From Saprospiraceae bacterium (GTDB lineage: Bacteria > Bacteroidota > Bacteroidia > Chitinophagales > Saprospiraceae): a stretch of DNA of 64,000 nt. Positions 1-9,054 of the stretch are shown here, piece after piece (position 1 is the stretch's first letter; the number at the start of each line of letters is the position of its first letter). The stretch spans positions 62,001-126,000 of the forward strand of contig JADJYQ010000005.1 in the NCBI GenBank assembly GCA_016719615.1, given 5' to 3'. The notes below the pieces were generated by a model that was not told where the DNA came from, did not search any database, and worked only from the letters and a program-made list of their open reading frames with translations. Both the position numbers and the translations under genes were made by a program.

Positions 1-1049
1 TCTTTAATCCATTTTTCTCCAACCAAATACAAACCATGTAAACCGCCCCATACTACAAAGGTCCAATTGGCACCATGCCATAATCCGCCGATTAACATGG
101 TGAGCATGAGATTTAGATATGTTTTGAAATGACCACTTTGATTACCTCCCAGTGGTATGTACAAATAATCGCGCAACCACTGAGATAAAGTAATATGCCA
201 GCGTTTCCAAAAATCAGAAAAACCAATAGCCGCATAAGGATACCAAAAATTTTGTGGTAAAATAAATCCCAAACAGGCTGCAACGCCGATGGCACATGTC
301 GAGTAACCGGCAAAATCAAAAAATATTTGACCTGAAAAAGCAAAAACACCAAACCACGCATCTAAAGCCATCAATGGATCTTTAGAATCAAAAATAGCAT
401 TTGCTGTTGGAGCTAAAAAGGTATCTGCCAGCACTACTTTCATAAACAAACCTAGGCTCAATAAAAACAAACCATCTATAAACTGATTACGTGTAGCTGA
501 TTTCGGCGTTTCAAATTGGGGAACCAATTGAGGCGGCCTGACGATAGGGCCTGCAACCAGGTGTGGAAAAAAAGTCACAAAGAGCGAAAAGTCTAAAAGT
601 GATTTTACCGGCTTACTTTCTTTGCGGTACATGTCGATGGTATAACACAAAGTAGTAAACGTATAAAATGAAATTCCTGCCGGTAAAATAATATCGGGTT
701 TTGCAGGATGGAAATCCCAACCGATCAAATTGACCAAGCCAACAAAATTCTCCAATAAAAAGGCACCGTATTTAAAAAAACAAAGCATTCCCAGATTACC
801 CATCAAACTAATGACGAGTAGAAATTTCTTTTTTACGGGATCATTCTGTTCGTAAAGTGCCTTTCCAACAAAAAAATCTACTATGGTAGAAAGCCACAAC
901 AGCAATATAAAAACAGGATTCCACGCTGCATAAAAAACATAACTTGCAATGAGCAAATTCACCTTTTTGAACTTCCAGGAAAAAGGTGAATAATGCAAAG
1001 CCAATAAAACAAGAAAGAAAACAATAAATGTCAATGAATTAAATACCAT
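1..1049 (-). CDS. MBOAT-family membrane O-acyltransferase (AlgI-like), 3' end outside window
   Basis: Reading from ATG at 1049 gives about 349 uninterrupted codons that run off the left edge, so the C-terminus is missing. The protein is strongly hydrophobic with many membrane segments. Family landmarks are visible: a segment reading SDFWKRWHITLSQWLRDYLY near residues 280-300, followed by GGLWHGANW, whose His is the conserved MBOAT active-site residue. AlgI/PatA-type MBOAT proteins move acetyl groups across the inner membrane onto exported polysaccharide or cell-wall glycans. The SGNH-like gene lies 35 bases upstream on the same strand, the usual partner arrangement. The family call is firm; the glycan substrate is unknown. 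Confidence 0.9.
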   Translation of the reverse strand, partial: MVFNSLTFIVFFLVLLALHYSPFSWKFKKVNLLIASYVFYAAWNPVFILLLWLSTIVDFFVGKALYEQNDPVKKKFLLVISLMGNLGMLCFFKYGAFLLENFVGLVNLIGWDFHPAKPDIILPAGISFYTFTTLCYTIDMYRKESKPVKSLLDFSLFVTFFPHLVAGPIVRPPQLVPQFETPKSATRNQFIDGLFLLSLGLFMKVVLADTFLAPTANAIFDSKDPLMALDAWFGVFAFSGQIFFDFAGYSTCAIGVAACLGFILPQNFWYPYAAIGFSDFWKRWHITLSQWLRDYLYIPLGGNQSGHFKTYLNLMLTMLIGGLWHGANWTFVVWGGLHGLYLVGEKWIK

Positions 1050-1084
1050 TTTTCTTAAATTGAACGGATAAAAAAAGCTAAAAT

Positions 1085-2128
1085 TTAATTTTGGTTTTTC
1101 AAAGCCCAGGCGTGTTCATTCCGGAGAATTTCAATCAGTTTTTTGGTAAAAATTTTTGCGCCGGAATGATCTAAATGTGAATATTCAGGACAGTCTAATG
1201 CAGCCATTTCCGGGTAATCCGTAAAAAAAATTCCTTTGCATTGGGTGGTATCCAATATACGTTGCCAGTACAACGCTCTCGGGAAAGCAAAATTTTCACC
1301 GGCAATTTCATCTCCGGTAGAGGGGGTGCGCGTAAAGACTACATCTACACCTCTTGATTTTAATTTTTGAACGTCAACTTGAACCACGCTTAATAGTGAA
1401 TCAATTTGGGATGCAGTTGGTCTGGGTTTCTTTTTACCCATTTCTCCAAAAAATTTCCAGATATTTTTCACTTTTCTGGTTTCTGTGGTGTCTGCAGCAA
1501 ACGCTTCAGTAATCACAGATTGCCTATATTGGTTCACTCTTTCAAAGCCGCTTGGAAAAGATGGCGGCAACATGACTCCTTCTCTTTTGGGTACAGGTAA
1601 TTTGCCGAACATAGGATTCAATGTAAAATTTTCCTTATCGAGAAAGACCAAATAAGTTTGTAAAAACCAATCAATATGGTAGGAGGCCTTTTGTGCATAA
1701 CTTTCCTCTTTTTGATATTTGATGCCGTCATTGGGTCGTGAATAAGGAGAAGGGCTGAAGTTGAAAAATAATTTTTCTGTAATGTCAATTATCAATTTGC
1801 CTTTGAATTTTTCGTCATTGGCCAGATCATGCAGTACCGGAAGAGGGGTTGAGCCTACACAAGCTAATTGTATGGCTTGTTCGCCGGTTTCCTGCATCCA
1901 TGTTTCTGCATCCAGATCAAATTTTATGCGCGAAGACCCAATGAACACAGTTGCATCATCTTTGGCTTGATAAACTTTTCTTCGTTCATGTGCCCAAAAA
2001 TCAGCTTCGTCGTTATAGGCAGGCTGAAATCCCAAATGGCGGAGGTAGAGTTCCCAGGAGCCTATCGAAAAAACAACGAGGAGGCAGGCACCCAGAAAAG
2101 TGCGTAAGGTAAAATCAGGACTTTGCAT
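1085..2128 (-). CDS. SGNH-hydrolase-like membrane-anchored protein, MBOAT partner
   Basis: A 347-residue protein starting at ATG 2128, with one N-terminal membrane segment (about residues 9-27) and the rest presumably periplasmic. The segment VFIGSSRI (residues 61-68) fits the nucleophile block of SGNH/GDSL-like proteins, with Ser66 as candidate nucleophile. A C-terminal SHLDHSGA (His318) fits the catalytic-His block. The usual Asp three residues before this His is replaced by Glu, so activity is uncertain. In AlgJ/AlgX- and DltD-like pairs such proteins finish acetyl transfer onto the polymer outside the membrane. The MBOAT gene follows after 35 bases, suggesting one operon. The functional pairing is inferred from context. 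Confidence 0.7.
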   Translation of the reverse strand: MQSPDFTLRTFLGACLLVVFSIGSWELYLRHLGFQPAYNDEADFWAHERRKVYQAKDDATVFIGSSRIKFDLDAETWMQETGEQAIQLACVGSTPLPVLHDLANDEKFKGKLIIDITEKLFFNFSPSPYSRPNDGIKYQKEESYAQKASYHIDWFLQTYLVFLDKENFTLNPMFGKLPVPKREGVMLPPSFPSGFERVNQYRQSVITEAFAADTTETRKVKNIWKFFGEMGKKKPRPTASQIDSLLSVVQVDVQKLKSRGVDVVFTRTPSTGDEIAGENFAFPRALYWQRILDTTQCKGIFFTDYPEMAALDCPEYSHLDHSGAKIFTKKLIEILRNEHAWALKNQN

Positions 2129-2208
2129 GTAAAGGCTTTATTAAGTTGATTTGTTCGGCTTAAAGGTATTTAAAATTTTAGATTAGGCTCATAAGATGAT
2201 TTCGTGGG

Positions 2209-2240
2209 TTTCCCGCTGATTTGCGCAGATCTGCGGGAAA
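2209..2240. repeat. short intergenic palindrome with TTTCCCGC / GCGGGAAA arms
   Basis: Two perfect 8-base arms, 2209-2216 and 2233-2240, enclose a 16-base loop that includes TTTGCGCAGAT. The element sits between the divergent SGNH-like gene and queG. The wording resembles small palindromic intergenic elements common in environmental bacterial genomes. There is no T tract, so I do not call it a terminator. Confidence 0.45.
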
Positions 2241-2284
2241 GCAATCGCTAGGCTAATTTTTTATTCCAATCCTGGTTCGCTAAA

Positions 2285-2292
2285 TAAATTTG
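2285..2292 (+). promoter_or_regulatory. candidate Bacteroidota -7 promoter element for queG
   Basis: TAAATTTG matches the Bacteroidota -7 consensus TAnnTTTG and lies 30 bases upstream of the chosen queG ATG, giving a leader of about 24 bases. A convincing -33 box is not obvious. The match is short, so the call is tentative. Confidence 0.35.
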
Positions 2293-2322
2293 CATGTTAT
2301 ACCTTGGCAAGAATATCAAAAG

Positions 2323-3246
2323 ATGCAGATTTATCAGCAACAACTTAGTGAATACATAAAAGAACTTGGTTTCGACCACGTTGGATATGCAGAATTGAGA
2401 AGTTTAGATAAAGAATCTTCTAGATTACAGGATTGGTTAGATAAAGGATTTCATGGAGAAATGTCATACATGGAGCGGTATTTAGATTTCAGAAGAGATC
2501 CGCGTTTATTAGTTCCTGGCGCAATATCTGTGATCGTATTAATCCATAATTATTATCCTGAGGCTACACAGATCAATTCGGACTTAGCGAAAATTGCAAA
2601 ATATGCCTATGGAAAAGATTACCATAAAGTCCTTCGCAAAAAATTAAAAGAAATAGAAAAGTGGATTAAAACAAATACAACATGCAAAGTGCTCAGATAT
2701 TTTGTGGACTCCGGACCAGTTTTGGAGCGCGAGTGGGCCAAAGAAACTGGTTTGGTGTGGAATGGAAAAAACACTTTGTCAATTCATCCGCATATGGGTT
2801 CTTATTTTTTTCTTTCCTGTATATTCACAGATCTTGAATTTGATTACGGAACTCCTATCAAAGATTATTGTGGAACATGCACGCGTTGCATAGATGCTTG
2901 TCCTACGAATGCGATAGATTCGAAAGGATATGTTTTAAATGCCTCGAAATGTATTTCTTACCTGACCATTGAGAAAAAATCTGAGATTGACCCTTCGTTT
3001 AAGGGGCAATTGGATAATTGGATTTTTGGTTGCGATGTTTGCCAGGAAGTATGCCCCTGGAATCGCTTTTCTAAAACCCATAATGAGCCTGATTTTAAAC
3101 CTTTGGATGGGCTGCTTCAAAAGTCAACTGAAGATTGGTTGCAGATGACGGTTGAAGAATTTGAACAAGGATTTTCCAATTCTCCACTGAAACGAAAAGG
3201 CTTAGGCGGTTTTCAAGACACAGCGCGATTCCTATCTGAAAAATAA
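2323..3246 (+). CDS. queG: epoxyqueuosine reductase QueG
   Basis: A 307-residue cobalamin-dependent iron-sulfur enzyme that reduces epoxyqueuosine to queuosine in the wobble position of GUN-anticodon tRNAs, the last biosynthetic step, in the cytoplasm. Visible landmarks are the catalytic Asp129 in YFVDSGPVLERE, the cobalamin/substrate region GLVWNGKNT, and two [4Fe-4S] motifs: C183, C186, C189, C193, and C237, C240, C244 in GCDVCQEVCPW. The ATG at 2323 is preferred because it places the LGFDHVG segment at the usual distance from the N-terminus; the only upstream in-frame option is a TTG at 2290 that overlaps the promoter-like box. It appears monocistronic. Confidence 0.95.
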   Translation: MQIYQQQLSEYIKELGFDHVGYAELRSLDKESSRLQDWLDKGFHGEMSYMERYLDFRRDPRLLVPGAISVIVLIHNYYPEATQINSDLAKIAKYAYGKDYHKVLRKKLKEIEKWIKTNTTCKVLRYFVDSGPVLEREWAKETGLVWNGKNTLSIHPHMGSYFFLSCIFTDLEFDYGTPIKDYCGTCTRCIDACPTNAIDSKGYVLNASKCISYLTIEKKSEIDPSFKGQLDNWIFGCDVCQEVCPWNRFSKTHNEPDFKPLDGLLQKSTEDWLQMTVEEFEQGFSNSPLKRKGLGGFQDTARFLSEK

Positions 3247-3440
3247 ATGGGGCAAATTCGCTTGGAACCTAATTCACATTTTTTTTGTTTATATACATGA
3301 TTATGAGTTAGATATCCCTCGGCAACAAGCCATTTTAAAGATTGTCGTTTTAACAAATATGTAATTTTAACGTTTGCACAGCTTTAGCCTGTTTGACACG
3401 TTTAGAAAATGTATTATTTTTAAACTATAAACCATTGAGG

Positions 3441-5414
3441 ATGCGAAGCAAAAGCAATTATTGGATTCTACCCGGAACTTTGGTTTTGTGGTTAGTTTTT
3501 TCAGGCTCGAAAATGGAAAGGCCCACAACCTTGACTGTTGATTGTCCGAAACCTATCACCCTAACTGAAGGTTCAAAGTTTGATACTACTGTGACCGGCA
3601 CGCCAAAAGTGCTCACCAATACCGGAGGAAAGGTCACCATAGGTTACCTTGAAGTTTACCAAAAGGGAGACTGCAAGAATAGAGCTGATCTAGTGACTCG
3701 CATTTTTACGATTACCAATGCAGCCGGCGATCAGGTTCGTTGCAACCAATACATTACCATACAACATCTCACGATCAATGATATTCGAATACCCACAGAT
3801 ACCATTATCGACCATCCGGATAGTTTAACCAGCCTTACCGTTAAGTTGTTGCATATCCCGAAATCCTTAGGATCTGTGCGCATCAATTTTTTTGACACGC
3901 GCATTTCTCAAAATTGTAATATTCCAGTGAGTATTCGTAGACAATGGTCCATAGAAGATATTTGTAATGGGCAAGTTCGGACTGGAACCACCTTTATGAG
4001 TGTACATAAATACTTCAGCAGTTTTAAGCAAATTATCAATAAATCAGATGTGGTATGCGAAGATGAAGGATTTATAAATCTTACATCCGTTGGTGAGTTT
4101 GCACCTTACAGTTATAAATGGAATACCGGCGACAGTTTATCTTATTTATTCAATGTTCGCTCTGGTACCTATACCCTGACGATTACAGACCGGTTCAATT
4201 GTACAGCATCCGTTGTTTATGATCTATTATCGATGGCCCAGCGAGCCGATATTGGAGGAATCATTCGCAACGATAAAGGAATTAAAGTGACTCCGGATTC
4301 TATCGTTTTTGAAAATGAGAATCTGATCAAAAAGTTCTGCATTTCTGAGAATATCGGATTGCATTATGGATTTACGCTAAAAACAAAAACGCCGGGTCAA
4401 TATAATTTTCGGATGGTCAAAAATTCGCAATCGAGAGATGGGATCAGCACCAAAGATATCGTGATGATCCAGAGGCATATACTGGGTATTGATAGATTTA
4501 AAGATACTGCGCAAAACATTGCAGCGGATGTGAATTTTAATTTTCAAATCACAGCATCGGATATAACTGAAATCAGAAGAATCATTCTTGGAATCAAAGA
4601 AACTTTCTCCGTTGCAAGACCTTGGTATTTTTTGCGACAAGATTGGAGAAGTTTGGCCATACCGAACAGGCCCATTTCAGATATTGAATTCAAAGGCGTC
4701 AATGTATTAAATTTTCCATTGACAAATGTCAACGTATTTGCTTTAAAAATGGGCGATGTCGATGTGAGTTATTCTGGTTTAAGTAATCCGTCGGTAACAC
4801 GAAATGGGGAAAACTCAGAAACATATTTAGAAACAGGACAAATGACATCAGAAGGTATTCCAGTTTATCTTCGAAGTGATGGAACGATGGCCGGGTTTCA
4901 ATTTAGTTTGGCTTTTGAGTCAACAGTTCCTTTAGAAATCGTACAATCGCAAATCCCTTCTCAATACTATTATTTATCTAAAGAAGGTTTGCGTGTGAGT
5001 TGGGATGCCGGCACTAAACAAAATCTGGATCCATCCAAACCCTTGTTTGTCATCAGATCAAATGCTGATTCTAAATTGATATTGACTGAAGAACTCGGAG
5101 CTGAGTATTACGATAACAGCTTAAATACTTTTCCATTGTCTCTGAAACAAAAGGAGGATGAAAAGTTGATTCAGAAAACTTCTCATTGGTTTTATCCGAA
5201 TCCGGCAACAGATAAGGTCTTGATCAGTTTAACCGAATCCGAGCATTCTATTCTTAAAATTTATAATCTGCAAGGAGTCGAACTTGAGAAGTATAAATGG
5301 GCTGGTAAATCCAAACAGCTGATTGAACTAAAACATCTTCAAAGGGGCATATACATACTTAAACTTGAGGCATCGGATGCTAAGATCCGATGGGCGCGTT
5401 TAATTTTGCAATAA
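3441..5414 (+). CDS. secreted T9SS protein with SprB-like and dockerin-like segments
   Basis: A 657-residue protein from ATG 3441; an in-frame TTG at 3393 is less likely because the hydrophobic signal (residues 8-22) follows the ATG directly. Around residues 210-270 a segment reads like a SprB-type repeat (PYSYKWNTGD, then GTYTLTITD). Residues 333-385 contain two tandem dockerin-I-like halves: DGISTKDIVMIQRHILG and a second with ADVNFNFQITASDI and RRIILG. The last 75 residues are a T9SS sorting domain beginning YPNPATDKV and ending in the LQRGIYILKL pattern. It is expected to be exported through SecYEG and T9SS and anchored or released at the surface. The specific role is unknown. Confidence 0.8.
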   Translation: MRSKSNYWILPGTLVLWLVFSGSKMERPTTLTVDCPKPITLTEGSKFDTTVTGTPKVLTNTGGKVTIGYLEVYQKGDCKNRADLVTRIFTITNAAGDQVRCNQYITIQHLTINDIRIPTDTIIDHPDSLTSLTVKLLHIPKSLGSVRINFFDTRISQNCNIPVSIRRQWSIEDICNGQVRTGTTFMSVHKYFSSFKQIINKSDVVCEDEGFINLTSVGEFAPYSYKWNTGDSLSYLFNVRSGTYTLTITDRFNCTASVVYDLLSMAQRADIGGIIRNDKGIKVTPDSIVFENENLIKKFCISENIGLHYGFTLKTKTPGQYNFRMVKNSQSRDGISTKDIVMIQRHILGIDRFKDTAQNIAADVNFNFQITASDITEIRRIILGIKETFSVARPWYFLRQDWRSLAIPNRPISDIEFKGVNVLNFPLTNVNVFALKMGDVDVSYSGLSNPSVTRNGENSETYLETGQMTSEGIPVYLRSDGTMAGFQFSLAFESTVPLEIVQSQIPSQYYYLSKEGLRVSWDAGTKQNLDPSKPLFVIRSNADSKLILTEELGAEYYDNSLNTFPLSLKQKEDEKLIQKTSHWFYPNPATDKVLISLTESEHSILKIYNLQGVELEKYKWAGKSKQLIELKHLQRGIYILKLEASDAKIRWARLILQ

Positions 5415-5522
5415 GACTTGTAAAATCATTCAGCTATGATATTGCATTTCAAATAATTGTTTTTAAACAATCAATTTTCATACGTTTTCAATGGAAACAA
5501 AATTCCCTGACTAAATTCTCTC

Positions 5523-6224
5523 ATGAACATCGTCATCACCGGAGCGAGCAAAGGAATTGGAAATGCCATTGCGAAAAAGTTGGTAGCCAATGGCCATCAT
5601 GTTTTTCTGACATCGCGCAACGAAGGGGATCTGGATTTATTAAAACAAGAATTGCTTGCAATAAATCCCATGGCTAAAATCCATTATTTTCCATGTGATG
5701 TATCTGATAAAATGCAACTCAAAACTTTATCGGTTTCCATACTTTCACTTTTCCGGCAAGTAGATGTGCTGATAAACAATGCAGGCGCATTTATGCCCGG
5801 GCATATTATGGACGAACCCGATGGCAATTTGGATTATTTAATGAAGACCAATTTTGAAAGTGCCTATCATTTGACGAGACTCTTGTTGCCCAATATGTTG
5901 CTGCGAAAATCCGGGTTCATTATAAACATGTGCTCCATAGCAAGTTTGCAGGCTTATCCGGGAGGAAGTTCTTATGGCATCAGTAAATTTGCATTATTGG
6001 GATTCAGTAAATGTTTGCGTGAGGAACTTAAGGACTCCGGAATAAAAGTCACTGCTATTTTGCCTGGAGCAACCTGGTCGGATTCCTGGAAAGGATCTAA
6101 TGAACCTGCTGACCGACTGATGATGGCTGAAGATATTGCTGCTACAGTGGCTTATATTTTATCATTAAGTCCATCCGCAGTTGTTGAAGAAATTATATTG
6201 AGGCCGCAATTGGGAGATTTATAA
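5523..6224 (+). CDS. short-chain dehydrogenase/reductase
   Basis: A 233-residue cytoplasmic SDR-family NAD(P)-dependent oxidoreductase. Visible motifs are the dinucleotide-binding TGASKGIG (residues 6-13), NNAG (85-88), and the catalytic set Ser138, Tyr151 and Lys155 in YGISK. The length is typical of classical SDRs. The deiodinase-like gene starts 11 bases downstream, so the two are probably cotranscribed. The substrate cannot be read from the sequence; annotations such as 3-oxoacyl-ACP reductase would be overcalls. Confidence 0.88.
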   Translation: MNIVITGASKGIGNAIAKKLVANGHHVFLTSRNEGDLDLLKQELLAINPMAKIHYFPCDVSDKMQLKTLSVSILSLFRQVDVLINNAGAFMPGHIMDEPDGNLDYLMKTNFESAYHLTRLLLPNMLLRKSGFIINMCSIASLQAYPGGSSYGISKFALLGFSKCLREELKDSGIKVTAILPGATWSDSWKGSNEPADRLMMAEDIAATVAYILSLSPSAVVEEIILRPQLGDL

Positions 6225-6235
6225 ATTATATAGCA

Positions 6236-6901
6236 ATGAGTGATGTTTCTTTTATTCCCTATTATCCTATCTTATATGCTCCGGATAAAATGTATTTGCG
6301 AGCAGAAGGATTTTATAACTTAATGGATGGTCGGCGCACGGTTAGAGATTTTTCTTCAAAACCTGTTTCCAACGAACTCATTGAATTTATTCTTAAGACC
6401 GCAGGCACAGCACCATCAGGTGCCAATAAACAGCCCTGGACATTTTGTGTGGTCAGAAATAAAGAAATGAAAAAGAAAATTCGCGAAGCTGCTGAAGCCG
6501 AAGAATATGAAAATTATCATGGCAGAATGCCGCAGGAATGGTTAGATGATCTGGCTCCATTAGGTACCGATTGGAATAAACCATTTTTAGAAATGGCTCC
6601 TTGTTTAATTGTTGTATTCAGGAAAAACTATGATTTAGTGGATGGAATCAAGAAGAAAAACTATTACGTCCAGGAGTCTGTAGGACTTGCTTGCGGATTA
6701 CTCATCGCGGCTATTCATTATGCAGGTTTAGTTTGTTTGACACATACACCAAGTCCCATGAATTTTTTGCAAGAGATATTGCATAGGCCTGAAAATGAAA
6801 AACCCTTTTTATTGATTCCTGTTGGCTTTCCTGCAGATGATGTTTCAGTACCTGCAATTCAAAGAAAACAGCTGCATGATTTTGTAGAATATTATGATTG
6901 A
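6236..6901 (+). CDS. iodotyrosine-deiodinase-like nitroreductase-family flavoprotein
   Basis: A 221-residue FMN enzyme of the nitroreductase fold. RRTVRDFS (residues 33-40) and GTAPSGANKQPW (57-68) form the flavin phosphate site. The lid segment carries Glu90, Tyr94 and Lys115, with the same 4- and 21-residue spacings as the substrate-binding Glu, Tyr and Lys of human iodotyrosine deiodinase. The LTHTPSP and LLIPVGFP regions also align. This subgroup reductively removes halogen from halotyrosines, and a homologue from Haliscomenobacter hydrossis has been characterised. The physiological substrate here is unknown. It follows an SDR gene after 11 bases, possibly one operon. Confidence 0.85.
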   Translation: MSDVSFIPYYPILYAPDKMYLRAEGFYNLMDGRRTVRDFSSKPVSNELIEFILKTAGTAPSGANKQPWTFCVVRNKEMKKKIREAAEAEEYENYHGRMPQEWLDDLAPLGTDWNKPFLEMAPCLIVVFRKNYDLVDGIKKKNYYVQESVGLACGLLIAAIHYAGLVCLTHTPSPMNFLQEILHRPENEKPFLLIPVGFPADDVSVPAIQRKQLHDFVEYYD

Positions 6902-6923
6902 ATTTTGGATCAAAAATCTTTAT

Positions 6924-7288
6924 TGTCTGAATCAGAATTTACAGAATTGAAGAATTTTCAGAATGGTTGGAACTCATGTATGATGATGATATGTTAGTTT
7001 TCCCCAGAGGTTGCAGATCTGGCTTTTTTTTCATAATCCATATTGTCTGAATCAGAATTTACAGAATTAATGAATTTTCCGAATTGAATTCAGGGAATTA
7101 TTTAAAGTATAAAAGCAGACATTAAATCTTCTGTCCGCGGCCTTTAGCCTTTTACCTTTAGCCTTTAGTCTTATGTTAACCGCTCCTACCATAATCATGT
7201 TATTTTCACAATAAGTTCTTTCATGTCTGGACTGAAAATTTCTTAACTGTCTGAATTAGAATTTACAGAATTGGTGAATTTGCAGAAT
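6924..7288. repeat. three copies of a TGTCTGAATCAG-type intergenic repeat
   Basis: Near-identical units of about 41 bases lie at 6924-6964, 7044-7085 and 7248-7288. Each begins TGTCTGAAT, continues with AGAATTTACAGAATT and ends in an AATTTTCAGAAT-like stretch. A fourth copy is at 10648. The units contain the internally repeated word CAGAATT. They do not code, and they share orientation within this spacer. Confidence 0.75.
7004..7031 (+). terminator. weak intrinsic-terminator candidate after the deiodinase-like gene
   Basis: CCAGA (7004-7008) can pair with TCTGG (7018-7022), followed by C and a run of eight T. The stem is only five pairs, so this is tentative. Confidence 0.35.
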
Positions 7289-7739
7289 GTAGTATTTTGA
7301 TAAAAGAAAAAAGTAAAGTGGCGAGTATTTATTTTCCTTAACTAACGAACATTTGTTGGTTTTAATAATGGAAATGAACAACTTTTAATCTTTCTTCTAG
7401 GCCTAAACAGAAAACTTCATTGAAACTGCTCCCGAAATGATCGTGATTGCTCGTTCCAGAATATGCTTCTTTTTAAGACTAAAACTTTATACTTCTAATT
7501 TCTCTATTTGCATTTGAAGTTATTGCGATCTATTTCAATGAAATCTTTGATGCATTAAACTTTTAGAGATATGTTAAAATTTAAGATTTCTAAAAAATAT
7601 ATTGTTAAAAATTAGGAAAGTATTTTTTTTTTTGTTATACTTTTGTCAATATTTTCTAATAGTAAACCCTAATTGAAATCTCTCAAGAAGCTAAATTTAT
7701 TTAGTATTCAGATCAAGCATTTAATTCAGCTCAGTTTAT

Positions 7740-7890
7740 CCTTTTACGGATAATGGTTGTAATTGCTCTGGCTGCAGTAAAGGGTTTTATGGCCTGAATC
7801 CCTCTATAGGATAACTCTGCCGAGCGGTTGCTTTTGTTCACACCGGTGATATTGAACAAACGGGATTCCTGAATCCGTCAATGAGGGTAA
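7740..7890 (+). promoter_or_regulatory. structured 5' leader candidate of the 7919 lipoprotein gene
   Basis: Several hairpins are packed in front of the gene. TTTGTTCA (7833-7840) pairs perfectly with TGAACAAA (7853-7860) around a 12-base loop containing the palindrome CACCGGTG. GGATT (7863-7867) pairs with AATCC (7872-7876). An upstream AGGG...CCCT pair lies near 7780-7802. The tract is more GC-rich than its surroundings. I do not recognise a known riboswitch class; it could be a cis-regulatory leader or a separate small RNA. Confidence 0.35.
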
Positions 7891-7918
7891 TCTATTTTAT
7901 TTTTTAAATTTTTCTGCT

Positions 7919-9004
7919 ATGAAAAATTATTGTTTTTTTGATTTGCACGAATTGAATTATCTTTATTCGCGTGCAAAAAGTATTTTAGGGTTCACTGGTT
8001 TTAGCCTAATTCTATTGATGATGTCATCCTGCGACAAACAATCACCTGAAATGTATCCGAAGCTATCCAAACCTTCGGATACCCGCATCAGTCAAGACCG
8101 ATTGAAGGCCTTTTCTGATCGCATGAAATCAAGGTCTTTTGGACAATTGCTTTATGGCCGAACAGATCCCATACCACCTGAAGATGCCAACGACCTGGTT
8201 GAAGGCACTTTGAATTATGATTACTGCGATGCTTCTTCCAAACATTTTTTTACAGATGCTTCTGATACGACTATTGTAGTTTCGCTCACCAGTGGAGAAG
8301 TCGAGGAAGAAGATGTGGAACAACTTTACCTTGATGCAGAGGGATTTGCCGGAAGGCATTTCAATGGTATAGAAGGAGGGTCAAAGACTCCATTTGTATA
8401 TGATTTTGAAATTATTAGCACAGCATACAACTCTGTTACCATTAAGGTTTGGAGTGTAGTAGCGACAGGTACCGTTTATTCTCCATGGTCAAGAAGAACA
8501 TTTGGATCTGGTAATTATGAAGCCATGTATGCAGTTGAAGATCGCTGCGCCAGTTCACCTACCAGGGATGGTGCAAAAGATATCGGCGACTTTATCAATT
8601 ACAATATGAATGAAGAAAGTTATTATTATTATTTAGCGCCAATCACAGGACATCAATACAGAACTGATGTTTTCGGTCATGAGTACTTATGGCAGTTTAA
8701 ATGCCAAGAGGGGATGAATAGTTGTTGCAGTGGTTGTACCAATGACTGCAGTGAATTAGATCTGGACGATATTTATTGTTTAGATCAGACCGCTATGAAT
8801 GATCATCTGGATGAAGCCGAAACAGATATGTTTGTCAATAACACTTACTTTGTTCAGACAGGGTATAGTTTTGGCCGCATTCATACCAGTGAAGGTAATA
8901 GATTTTGCTCTTCTGGTGAAGAAGAAAGCAGAATTGATCGCTGGCTTTTTGGATACCTGACAGGTGTGCGCAATTATGATCCGCACACTTTAAAAACATT
9001 TTAA
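7919..9004 (+). CDS. putative lipoprotein of unknown function
   Basis: A 361-residue protein starting at ATG 7919 with an unusually long N-terminal region: about 22 residues precede the hydrophobic core, which ends in LLMMSSC, a plausible lipobox with Cys39 as lipidation site. The mature part is rich in acidic and aromatic residues and has a cysteine cluster (CCSGCTNDC) around residue 271. I recognise no domain. A strong terminator follows 11 bases after the stop, so it is probably transcribed alone from its own leader. It may be surface-exposed or periplasmic. Confidence 0.65.
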   Translation: MKNYCFFDLHELNYLYSRAKSILGFTGFSLILLMMSSCDKQSPEMYPKLSKPSDTRISQDRLKAFSDRMKSRSFGQLLYGRTDPIPPEDANDLVEGTLNYDYCDASSKHFFTDASDTTIVVSLTSGEVEEEDVEQLYLDAEGFAGRHFNGIEGGSKTPFVYDFEIISTAYNSVTIKVWSVVATGTVYSPWSRRTFGSGNYEAMYAVEDRCASSPTRDGAKDIGDFINYNMNEESYYYYLAPITGHQYRTDVFGHEYLWQFKCQEGMNSCCSGCTNDCSELDLDDIYCLDQTAMNDHLDEAETDMFVNNTYFVQTGYSFGRIHTSEGNRFCSSGEEESRIDRWLFGYLTGVRNYDPHTLKTF

Positions 9005-9015
9005 TTTACACATTG

Positions 9016-9044
9016 GCCGGGCGGACTTATCCGTTCGGCTTTTT
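9016..9044 (+). terminator. intrinsic terminator between the lipoprotein and T9SS genes
   Basis: GCCGGGCGGA can pair with TCCGTTCGGC around a CTTA loop (ten pairs including two G-T wobbles), followed directly by TTTTT. It ends only 10 bases before the next ATG at 9055; TAATTTTG (9044-9051), a -7-like box, overlaps its tail. Confidence 0.8.
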
Positions 9045-9054
9045 AATTTTGTAT

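Larger units (their letters stand above)
6902..7918. other. 1-kb gene-free, repeat-rich spacer
   Basis: No reading frame here looks coding. The spacer holds three copies of a roughly 41-base repeat, a weak terminator-like hairpin, a CCTTTAGCC-type word repeat near 7141-7173, an AACTAAC palindrome at 7340-7361, an AT-rich tract with a T12 run near 7625, and a structured leader before the next gene. Confidence 0.7.

Noticed and set aside
113..361. 82-codon minus-strand frame at the left edge
   Set aside because: It is out of frame with the MBOAT acyltransferase, whose conserved motifs lie in the other frame over the same bases.
7757..7818. Cys-rich short reading NGCNCSGCSKGF in the leader
   Set aside because: No start codon precedes it in frame and the tract folds as RNA; the cysteine pattern is probably chance.
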